Source: Cryptomeria japonica (Eukaryota; Streptophyta; Pinopsida; Cupressales; Cupressaceae). Taken from it: a stretch of 64,000 nt of DNA. The notes beneath the pieces were generated by a model. It was not told the origin of the DNA and ran no database searches. It was given only the letters and a program-made list of their open reading frames with translations. Below are positions 12,225 through 21,983 of the stretch, one piece after another. Every line of letters starts with the position of its first letter. Positions within the stretch are counted from its first letter, which is position 1. The stretch covers positions 37,601,640 through 37,665,639 of the forward strand of contig NC_081411.1 of assembly GCF_030272615.1 (NCBI RefSeq), written 5' to 3'. The position numbers were made by a program, and so were the translations under genes.

Positions 12225-13560
12225 CACAATAATCCTTCTAAAATCACAATAGATAAGTAAATCATCACAAAGGATGAGGAAAATGATCCTCAAGGATCAC
12301 AGATTTTGAAGAGCTTAAAGATCACAAGAAAATAGACAGTTTGAGAATAAATCTGAATGCAAATAAAGACAAGTCAAAAGAGGTTGTAGCTTTAGAAGAA
12401 AACTTATTGGTGGCTATTATTAGCACTTGATCAAAGAACAAAGCTTATTATAATTTTTCATCAAGTGTTTGCAAAATTTGATAAAGTTTGTAGTATTTGT
12501 TAAATCTTACATTTGTTGCTCATTTCAAATCATATAACAGTGAAGGTATGCAAAGACATCGAAATCAATTATCATCAAGTATTATATAGTTGGTTTCTAT
12601 TTAATTATTTAAGGAAACTATTTGTTCCAATGGAAGAGAGAGGTAGATGAGGGAAAAAATAAATTGAAAATTTAATGTGTGAAACAAAATAGTTTGAATT
12701 AAAATTTGGAGAAAATTAAAAAGAAAAAAGTAATTAAAAAAGAAAAATACCTCACAAAAGAATAAAATATTAAAATCAAAATAAGAGAATGATTTGGTAA
12801 ACCAATTGCTTGAAGCGTGTCAATAAGAAATTACTGCCTAAACTCTAAAACCATTTGCATTTGCTTAACTTTGGCATTTCTAAGGCCTTTGTTAAGGCTT
12901 ATACCTTAGAGGTTGATATTCTATTAGGTTTGCTTCATATAATAGATTTATTAGATTATTTTCTTTTTCAATTTTGATATTTTTTCCTTTCAATTGAAAT
13001 ATTTATCTTTTCCAATACTTTAATTTAACTTTTCATTTTTTTTAATTCTTTTTTCATTATACATTTTCACATATTCAATTTTTTTTCTCTATTTTCTACT
13101 TACCTTTCCCATTGGAACAAATAGTTGAATTGTTATAAAATTAGAAAAGAACTCAATATGTAGTAATGACAATTGTTTTCAATGCCTTCATACAACTTCA
13201 CTCTTCCATAATTTGAAATGATTTACCACTAACATCATACCTTTTCAAGGGTAAGCTTCAAAAAAGACTACAACCTTCATCAAATGTTATAAACATTTTA
13301 TTAAAATTATGATCACCTTTGTTCTTCAATCAAGTGCCAATAATAGTCATATATAGGCTTTCTTTGAAAGCTACAATCTCTTCCCACTTGTATTTCTTCA
13401 CATGCATTTTTTCTTATCAAAATGATATTTATCTTGCAATCATTAAGATCTTGAAAAAAAATTATCCTTGGCAATCATTTTCCTTGTCCTTATTCAACTA
13501 GCTTATCTCTTATGGTTTAAAATTATTATGACTCCATCTTTTAAAAAGTAAACTAAAATA
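12225..13560. repeat. Long imperfect inverted repeat (about 600-bp arms)
   Basis: The left arm (about 12225-12835) matches the reverse complement of the right arm (about 12940-13560) with a loop of roughly 100 bp. Anchors: ctatttgttccaatgg (12619) against ccattggaacaaatag (13110); gctattattagcacttgat (12413) against atcaagtgccaataatag (13328); and catttcaaatcata (12521) against aatttgaaatgattt (13211). Arms differ by many substitutions and small indels. No transposase, TSD or LTR ends were found. It could be an inverted duplication, a foldback element or a hairpin-RNA locus. Confidence 0.7.
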
Positions 13561-13863
13561 AGAAAGATAATGATTTGACTGCATTCTCTTCTTTCAACTT
13601 AAACAACCTAAGAATTTTGAAGATAATCATTTGACACTTGAAGTGTTGGAATATAATAAAAATATATATAATATAGTAATGGGAAAATCAATAAAAGGAA
13701 AAATACTTACATGCATAATTGTAGCTTGTTCATTTTGACCTCAAATTTGACCCTACCAGCTATCAATATGGTTTGTTACATTAGCTACTTGCATACTTTA
13801 GAGATATGACATGTTGTAGTTGATTGATTGACACTATTTAAAATGAGTAAACTTATTTGTAAG

Positions 13864-14603
13864 TGTATACGGTAAAAATGGATGACAACAACAATATTGA
13901 AAGACTAAATGAATTCAACCACCAAACCCTAGCCTAACAACAACAAAGATCCACCATAACATATGAAGATTACCTAAGACAATGCAAATCAAATGAAATC
14001 ACAAAGATTATACCATCACATGTCCAATAGGGTTTGAATCTCCATTCTTCCTATCTCCATTGATATTGCTTGATATATTTGCTCTCAGATTTTATATGTG
14101 CACAAGAGCTCAACAAAGAATAGAAATATGGTTGCAAGTAGGATCACATATGAAAGTTCAAGAACGTAGTCAGGGCTGAATGCATAGTGAGGGTTTGATA
14201 ATGAAGGAAGAAACTCCTTATATAGAAGACACTATAAGAAATGGAGGGATAAGATTGAGAGGTGTAAAAAGAGGTCAGCTATGATTAGAGGGTAGGTAAA
14301 AGAAATAATAAAATAATGAGAGGGTAGGTAGTGTAGGAATTAAGAGATAAATGACATGTGTCATGAGTAGAAAAGGCTAATGAATTAATTAATTAAATAA
14401 AGATTTATTTAATTAATAGAGGAAGTGGGATCAATTAAATAAATAAGATATTTATTTAATTTAAGAGAAAATGATAATTTAAATAAATAAATGAATTTAT
14501 TTAAATGAGAAATAAGGCTAGAAGAGGATAAATGAATTAATTAAATAAATAAAATAAATAAAGATATTTATTTAATTAGACATGACAATTTTAGGTGTCT
14601 ACA
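13864..14603 (-). repeat. G1 3' LTR
   Basis: 740 bp, bounded by TGTA...TACA and followed inwards by the polypurine tract. It matches 37513-38242. Its AT-rich part (about 14380-14580) is a run of palindromes built on AAATAAATA/TATTTATTT. Confidence 0.92.
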
Positions 14604-14618
14604 TTTTGCCCCTCTTTG
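14604..14618 (-). other. G1 polypurine tract
   Basis: On the minus strand the bases abutting the 3' LTR read CAAAGAGGGGCAAAA, identical to the tract before the 3' LTR of G2. This is the expected plus-strand priming site. Confidence 0.85.
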
Positions 14619-14843
14619 AGACAATGCAACTTTTCACGTTGTTTCAAAGAAGATAATATGAACTGATACAAAGTTGTCCCAAGATGGGAATGATATGCCC
14701 CCTTGAGAGATTGGATGAAAATGTCTGAAAAGATCACAGACAATCTCTCGATAAGAAAGGAAGGCTAGAATGGACTGACTGGATAGAGTGACAGAGTCAC
14801 GGGATAAAGAAGACTGCCTCAGGAAATGAGGGCTAGGGCAGTC

Positions 14844-14850
14844 TATAAAA
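14844..14850 (+). promoter_or_regulatory. TATA box of antisense PMD gene in G1
   Basis: TATAAAA lies 98 bp upstream of the PMD ATG at 14942 and reads antisense to gag-pol. G2 has TATAAG at the corresponding place, 95 bp from its ATG, so the spacing is conserved. Confidence 0.6.
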
Positions 14851-15109
14851 TAGACCATGAGAGGAAAACATCCTCATTGTCATCCACACATCCAAGAGAT
14901 CAGATTACAGAGAGAGAATAGAGCAATAGCAGTCAGTAGCGATGGCATTGGTGCATAGATTCGATCGCATTCACGGATTTCAGAGGCCAACAGATGCAGG
15001 ACAGCTGGTGAGTACCACAAAACCTCTTTGTACTTTGTCGCATTAATTCTTGTCATAAATGCATGCTAGGTAGTGCAATAAATGTGCTTTAGGATAATGT
15101 CAAAAATAT

Positions 15110-15375
15110 GTAGGCGTGTTTGCATTGGTGCCAGGCACGTCTAGGTTGGCTAGGCGCGTCTGCGTTGGTGCCAGGTGCATCTATGCTGGGAAAAACGATT
15201 GTGCCAAATGTGAGCATGTCTACGTTGTGCAGGCATGTTTGTGAAATGCGGGCATGTCTGTGTAGGATAGGTGCGTCTGTGCAGAATAGAGGCACGTCTA
15301 TGTATTTCAGGCGCATCTGTGCATAGTAGGTGTGTTTGTGTAGTCTGTAAGCGCGTTTATGTCATGAAGGCACGT
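15110..15375 (+). repeat. GCGTCTGTG-type motif cluster in PMD intron (G1)
   Basis: Degenerate copies of ggcgcgtctgtg recur about every 20-30 bp (for example 15160, 15268 and 15292). They lie inside the PMD intron. The same motif occurs in the opposite element orientation in the 5' leader of G1 and G2. Confidence 0.65.
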
Positions 15376-15592
15376 TTATGTCTTCAAGGTCAAATAAGTA
15401 GTTCTGTGATGAACATACACTGTCGATTGGATAAGCTGCTGAAAGGATACACTCAAGTAGGTTCTCTAGGGAAGACTAGGATAGCAGATAGGGCTATGAT
15501 TGAAAATTTTGTGATAGAAAGTATGTTGCCAATTAGAAAACTACTCAAGAGGATATACTCAAGCATAGCCCTAGGATAAGATAGATTGAGGC

Positions 15593-15850
15593 ACTTTGTG
15601 ATGAACAGGGAGTAACAAGACATAGTACTTTGTGATGAACAAGGAGTACCAATAGGAGCAACACTTTGTGATGAACAGGGAGTGCAAAATACGTAGTAGT
15701 TTGTGATGAACAGGGAGTACCACTAGGAGCAGAAGCAACACTTTGTGATGAACAGTGAGTGTCACTGGGATAGATAAAAAGACTTTGTGATGAACAGTGA
15801 GTGTCACTGGGATAGATAGCAAGACTTTGTGATGAACAGTGAGTGTCACT
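15593..15850 (+). repeat. Minisatellite in PMD intron (G1), seven units
   Basis: Seven copies of a core reading ctttgtgatgaacag(g/t)gagt, spaced about 33-42 bp with variable spacers. The array sits at the 3' end of the PMD intron. G2 has the same core eight times at the same intron position. Confidence 0.9.
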
Positions 15851-17808
15851 TTGACTGACATGATTGATTTGCTTGACTGCGGGAGTATTTGCCTATGCTA
15901 GAGTCATAGGAGAGATCCCCATCGAATCAAAGGTTACGACCAGAGCTAACATTCGAGGATAGGGCTGCTATTGAGGTTATGGGTCTTAGATATATTATGT
16001 ATGTGCCTAAGTTTCAAGCGAACATGGGGTTGTTGATTTCTTTAGCTGAGAGATGACACTCTGAGACATGCACATTCCATTTGTCGATGGGTGAGATGAC
16101 AGTCACCTTAGAGGATGTATACAGGATACTGAGGATACCGATCGATGGGGAGCTGATACCCTACGATCGAGATGGAGACAGGGAGGCATTGAGATGAGTG
16201 TTCCAGGATTCAGGACTGGAGATGAGGGCTGGACATGTGGCATGGGACACAATGACAGTGACAGGATTAGCACTACCAGCAATGTTAGGAGGAGTGATCA
16301 GTGGGTTCTTGTGTTCGGATAGGGCGACACAAGGATTAGCTGTGGGCTAGGGGAGCACCTTGGAGACACTGGTTACATAGCATACCAGATATGCCTGGGT
16401 ACCGTGCATGTTGACACACTTATACTATGAGCTTCATCAATTTGTTTATCGTGGATCTGTAGGATTGGGCTGCGAAGTTACATTGTTGTAGGTTTGGGCA
16501 TATGAGCATCTACCAGTCACACGACCGATACATTTCAGAGGCAGGGGTCATGAACGCAGTTTTATTTATTTATATGATATGATTACCTCATAGCCATGGA
16601 TTGGCAAGTTGGAGCACTGGCATCGAGTGATCAATGAGATTGACACTATGATATGGAGGCTATACCGCGAGTGTGAGTAGTGGGAGGATGACGTAGTGGA
16701 TCTTACATACACATTCAGGAGCAGATATCTGATTGGGCGGATGCCCTATGTACTGGAGAGGCAGTTAGTGGAGAGGGTATGCAGGTAGTTTGGCAGGATC
16801 CAGCGGATGCTATGGGGTTCTGGTATGTATGCGCGGACAGTATGAGATCAGACACACTTTGGGCCATTGTTAGCATATGATCGGGCCGTGATGTAGCTGG
16901 TAGAGATGGTACCCATGCCATGGGATATGTGGCCTGAGATTGAGGATGCAGGGATGGATGCAAAGTATACTGCATATTCGGTAGAGCATCCATTTCCATG
17001 CCTGACAGATCTAGGTGAGCAGATAGATGGAGATGGTGGAGGGAATGAGGATGATGATGGAGATGGTGGGGGTAGAGGCTGATAGAGGAGGCGAGGTGCA
17101 GTTGGAGAGAGGAGGGTGGCTCCATGAAGAGAGGGTGAGGAGGAGAGACAGGCTCGGGTGATGAGGGGTCACGGTGGATTGCCATTACAGGTGCTAGTAG
17201 CACAGGGTCCTAGATAGGTGCAGGGACAGGAACATAGGCAGGTACAGGTATAGGCAGAGGCACAGGCACAGACACAACCACCAGTACAGGGGGAGTCACA
17301 GGCACAGGGGGTCGAGGAGAAGGAGGAGGATGAGCTATTAGAGCCGAGGGAGATCTGCCAGGGATAGGTAGATCAGATCTAGGATCTGGAGAGGAAGACA
17401 ACTAGGCTCAAGAGATAGATGAGGGATACTGAGCAGGAGCAGGATCAAGCCATTCAGCGCTACACTAAGGCTGAGACAACACTGAAGGCTAGGAGGCAAG
17501 CGACAGAGGACACAGGGGTTGGATACGCCAATGTTCAATGGGCAAGGGAGGAGATAGGTTATTAGTGAAACCTATACTATGGGGAAATGCCACCAGAGCA
17601 ACGGGTGAGGAGCTTCTGCAGACCATCATGGACAGCGATGGCTACTGGAGGGAGGTAGAGGAGACAAGCATCCAGCAGTGTAGTTATGGGTCCTCCACCA
17701 CCACTAGATAGAGGGGACAAGAGAGATGATCCTGGAGCGGGTCCTTCTAGGGCTCAGATTCCATTGAGGCCAAGTGGCTCTGAGGGAGGGAGTTCATCAT
17801 GGCTTTAG

Positions 17809-19422
17809 AGGGCTCCATATGTATCAGTTTTGTACCATTTTGTATGATGATGTAGATACCTTCGGGTGATTGTAGCCATATGATTTTGACATCATTGTAT
17901 CATGACACTTTCGATTATATATATATATGAGATGATTCATCTTTGTGGCAGCTATATGTGTGTGTACCTATGTGATGCTTTTATATGTTTTATGTGATGC
18001 TTATGATATGGATGCAAATATGTATATGATGAAATGCAAATGAATATGATAATGCAAATGATTATTTACATGATGAAAATGTAAAATGTGCTATCATGTG
18101 TTGTGTGCAGGATGTGATGCAATTGTAATTGTGATATCTATATGTATGGAGATGATGAGATATGCTAACCTATGATGATGCGAGTGCAACTACATGAAAT
18201 GCAAATATTTTTGGTGTGTCATTGTACTCAATCATGTGATAATGGGCTACACAGACTTGGGAAGGATGATGAAAATCAATCAAGAATGGGGGATGAAAGA
18301 TAGAAGATATGAAAGTGAAAGAGCCTCTTGTGCATTATCATCATTTAGCTTTATTATGGCAAAATAGGTTATGACAATCTAGGCATATGTTCGACCTAGA
18401 AAGTCATTGTACCTGTCTACATGGAGATAAGATAGTCTCAAACAAGGAATGCCCCAGTTCATACTAGACTCACAGTGTCCTCATATCCTTGGAAAAGTCA
18501 TAGCATTACTAAGAGAAAATCCATAGACAGCAAACAAAAATAGGTGACAATACCCCATCCTCGCCTTTCTAGTCAAAGATATCCTGGAGATAAAATCACT
18601 AGTCAGAGACATCCTAGAAAATCTAAAAGACATGTCACCAAAAGATAAAATAAAAAATTAAACCAAGAGTCGACACCAACATCCATTGTAGTCCTCAAGT
18701 TTAGTGTGTCTTGTCACTTGTATAAGTCTATTTGATTATGGTCACAATGTTTACTTTCACAAAGGGGATAGATAGTACCGAACCATAATGTTGTCTGAGT
18801 TTGTTGAAAAATTTGATTTGTTGAAGCCCATTGTTACTGTTGTGTCTCATCTGAAACTGACTGAATCCATGAAACTGACACTTTATTGCAGAGAAAGAGA
18901 AACTTTATTATGGATCTATGATGCAAATGCTGCTTTATTGTGGATTGTGCGTGGATAGACTGAAGAAAAGTGAAAGAAATTGTACTCCTCAAAATATGTG
19001 ATGCTCTCAGTTCCACACCCATCACTGGATGTAGGATTTGCCTTAGCCACAGATAGGAGCTGATTTATTATGGATGGAAAGAGGGGAAAAGGGAGGTTTA
19101 TTATGAAATGAATAGGATGTGAGTGTGTGCAAAGTGAAGGATGAAAATGAATCCTGAAGGAGGGAGGAGCAATGTCTCTACACATGGCACTTGTGACCCA
19201 GTTTTCACCATGGTACTTGCCCAGGGCACCACCGAAGTGGTTTTCACCTTTGGATGAAATGTTTTTCTTTATGTTTTTTGGATTTTTCAATTTTTTTGTG
19301 TCACAAGGCACCTGTTTGCCAAGTTTTCACCAAGTAACGATTTTTGTTATGTTTATGTTTTTTTTGTATTTTTGAATGTGTTTTGATTTTTTTGTATTTT
19401 TGAATTAGGATACTCTAAATAT
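17809..19422. other. G1 3' non-coding region between PMD and integrase remnant
   Basis: No gene. It includes an AT-dinucleotide stretch near 17917, an area rich in atgcaaat and gatgatg words (17990-18190), and conserved blocks such as caccatggtacttgcccagg (19206) shared with G2 (51944-51963, reverse complement). It is comparable to 51744-53441 in G2. Confidence 0.6.
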
Positions 19423-19690
19423 CTATGTGTAAAACCTGCGAAGGTGCATGTTGTTGATAGGATCCTCCAAAGGTTCCCCATTTGAAGTTGAGAGCTGATA
19501 TGCACCGGATCCATAGGTTGTTGTAATGATGTAACGACCAAGCTAGTTTGGTTTGAACTTTCCCTTCTTCTCTCTATCTTGCTGATTCTTAGGATTTTCC
19601 TTGAGAACTAAGTCACCCACCTCAAATGTACGAGGCTTGACTTTATGATTGTAGTTGCATTGTTCTTTGACTAGATGATGTGTAGCTCGA
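19423..19690 (-). pseudogene. G1 integrase C-terminal remnant
   Basis: Only the last part of integrase survives: the stretch with KPRTFEVGDLV and ENPKNQQDREKKGKF, ending MHLRRFYT before a TAG at 19423. It aligns with the end of G2 integrase (51520-51743). One Trp codon has become TAG (19540-19542). The zinc finger and catalytic DDE core are absent, so G1 cannot integrate by its own enzyme. Confidence 0.8.
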
Positions 19691-19827
19691 GTGACTATCC
19701 TCCTTGATGAAGGAATTGAGATAGAATTACTAGTGTGTGGACTACACAGTCCCATATGCGTGTCACCTAAAGAAGTTTGGGCATCCCTAATAACAAAGTC
19801 CCTTGAGGAAGCTCCATTAAAGGTCCA

Positions 19828-21032
19828 TCATGTGTCACCAGAAGGGAATGGATGTGTGGAACAAGTGGATGAGTGATGAAAGCTTATGATTGTGAAAATA
19901 AGTGAAAGTAGGATAGCATGATGGAGACTTAGGATCAACAAGTATTCTTTTTCACTTGAAATTTTAGAATTTTTGCCCCTAGTTATTTTGGTATTAGGGG
20001 AGATCATCTCTTGTTCTTTTTCTTTCATAGGATTTTTATCCTTGACTTTGATTTTTGCAGAGTCCAATAGCTTTTGATTTTGATTTGGACTAAAGGACTT
20101 TTCTTTATTTTGAACTTTTAGATTTTTCTTTTCATGGCTTGATTTTTCATACCCAATGAGTAAGGGGTTTTGTAATTCTTGTTGATCCAAGTTTGGGAGA
20201 TGAGTGAAAATGGAATGAGTGGATGATATGGTAAGGCTATGTGAGTTCTCAAGAGGGTTGGCGATACACTCAATAGATTCTTTGCTAGAACCACTCTTAG
20301 GACTATTGATATCAAGAGTTGCTTGCACCACTAGAGGAGATTTGCATTCAGACTTAGTAGCCACAACACTAGGTGGTTCACACCTAATTCCTGGGTATTG
20401 CAAGTTGTTTGTAGGTTGTTCTTGTTGACTAAATACTTTAGGAGATAGAGCGAGTTGATCAACATGAAAGATATACTCACCACATCCAAGGTCTTTAATC
20501 TTGAACTTTTCTTTGATCTCTGCTTGTTTTGATGTAGAAGCTTTCAAGGATTCTGGATCCACATATGCTGAAGATGGAATAGCCTTTCGATTGACTGTAT
20601 TGTTATTTTTGATGTAGGTCACAGATTGTTGCAATACATGAATGGATTTGGGTCAGCTTTGACGGTCACTTCAACTCCATTATGTGGAAACTTGATACAT
20701 TGATGATATGTAGATGGGACTGCGCTCATCTCATGAATCCATGGACATCCCAAGAATATATTGTATGTGAGATCTAGGTCTAGGAATTTACAAACCACAT
20801 CCTTTGTAACTGGTCCAACTCTGAGAGGCAAGGTGACCTTGCCTTTGGATGAACGCTCCTCATCATCATATGCCTTGATGGTAATTTTGTTTGTAGAATT
20901 CACAGCTTTATAAGAATATCCAAATTATTTAATAGTGCTCAAAGTACAAATGTTTGGACCTTCTCCTCCATCCATCAGGACTCGTTTTATTTGATGTTTG
21001 TGTATGAAGGCTTCAATTTGTTGTGGTGCATT
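19828..21032 (-). pseudogene. G1 protease (left copy) and lysine-rich pol replacement
   Basis: From 21032 leftwards the minus strand encodes the gypsy protease segment, as a second copy of 32170-32745, up to the left edge of the copia array. It then runs into an open frame of 268 codons (20634-19828). The first 60 or so codons resemble the post-protease region of G2 (SSAYVDPESLK, GEYIFH). The rest has no counterpart in G2: it is rich in Lys, Ser and Asn and ends with a hydrophobic segment (LILSLHHAILLSLIFTIISF). Reverse transcriptase and RNase H, expected here, are missing. The new segment may come from another retroelement. Its Met at 20634 is probably not a true start. Confidence 0.6.
20461..21032. 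repeat. Left copy of 575-bp duplication flanking copia array
   Basis: Matches 32170-32745 with roughly 20-25 differences. The left copy ends at the left LTR of the array; the right copy starts at the right LTR and runs on into intact gypsy sequence. A simple insertion would duplicate only about 5 bp. Confidence 0.85.
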
Positions 21033-21926
21033 TGTAAGAAAGTTAAGTAGCGGAAACAACTTCCTACACTAACCTTGAGAGGAGGGTAATGCAAATTTTT
21101 TTTAGATCATTACAATAGTTACAAAATATAGAAATAGATATAATAGCATTCATACCACAACACAGTGATTTACATGGAGAAAACCCTTTCGGGAGAAAAA
21201 CCCCACACTCCAAAAGCAGCTCAATATTTTATTTAACAATTAAAAATAGATTACAACATACTTGCAGAGTAAACTCTTTGCAGGAGTACCACTAATCAAA
21301 GATTCAGAGGCAACTCAATAGCCATAAGACTCTTACACCCAACCTCTATCTCACACACCTCATAAATAGGAGATACAATACAAGAAACCGTCAAACGGTA
21401 TTATAAAACCATGGGCTAAAACCATCCAATAAGGTGTAGCCGACCTTATCTCCCTTCTAGATGCCCTATGACATGTTAAAGCACACATCAACATGTGTCG
21501 CTCCCTTTTACAGCTCATTTATGTATCCGATACAAATTATTTTTCCTATTTCAGGAGTACAAACTTCCGGAGGCCATAACTTGAGAACCGGGTGTCCGAT
21601 TGACGAACCATTTGAAGCGCCGAAAAGCTCACGAAGTGCTCTATCACCTCGTAACCCGCTGCGCTGGTTAAAGCCACTTTTCATGGTGTTTCGGGGCCTC
21701 TAAAGCCCCCAAAATTAAGTTTAAACATTTTATTGCACCCCTCCAAGATGAAAACTTTAATATCTTCAAAACTAGCTGTGACCTTGCGACACAAATTTAC
21801 CGGAATGCTTATCTAGCCAACCAGAAGCTTTAGGGAGAGTTTCGCACCATTTCGTGCTCAAATGAAAAGTTACTATAAATAGTAACCTCACATAAATGCA
21901 AGGTTGACACACTATTTTTCCCAACA
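21033..21926 (-). repeat. Copia array left LTR (3' LTR of copy A)
   Basis: 894 bp, tgtaag...ccaaca on the plus strand. The inner side abuts the polypurine tract of copy A (AAGTGGGAGATT on the minus strand, 21927-21938). It contains the near-palindrome gttactataaatagtaac at 21869. Confidence 0.92.
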
Positions 21927-21983
21927 AATCTCCCACTTGTCGAACACCTTGCAGGAGCGGAAGGGAATGTCAACACAATGAAT

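Larger units (their letters stand above)
14942..17808 (+). pseudogene. Antisense plant mobile domain (PMD) gene in G1
   Basis: Antisense to gag-pol. Exon 1 (14942-15007, 22 codons) ends at a GTGAGT donor; the intron runs to 15882; exon 2 is 15883-17808, so the ancestral product was about 663 residues. The PMD signature is clear near 16073-16155: TFHL, then GEMTVTLEDV, then IDGEL. Downstream come an acidic stretch (about 17035), a Gln-rich region (17210-17320), a probable coiled coil (17380-17500), and a Ser/Pro tail. The acceptor is mutated (GCAG in G2, GCGG here) and exon 2 holds about 22 in-frame stops, mostly TAG, yet no frameshift. Known PMD proteins (MAIN/MAIL1 in Arabidopsis) act in silencing and genome maintenance, and PMDs also occur in transposons. 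What this copy did for the element is unknown. Confidence 0.82.

Noticed and set aside
15089..15326. Cys/His-rich 75-codon and 68-codon frames
   Set aside because: Produced by the GCGTCTGTG repeat words; not conserved as protein.
16715..17203. 162-codon minus-strand frame (Ser/Pro/His rich)
   Set aside because: It is the antisense shadow of the PMD exon; low-complexity codons on the other strand keep it open by chance.
21869..21886. gttactataaatagtaac in copia LTRs as the LTR promoter
   Set aside because: It is a near-palindrome only about 40 bp from the LTR 5' end in element sense and contains TATA-like text on both strands; there is no way to tell whether it is a promoter.
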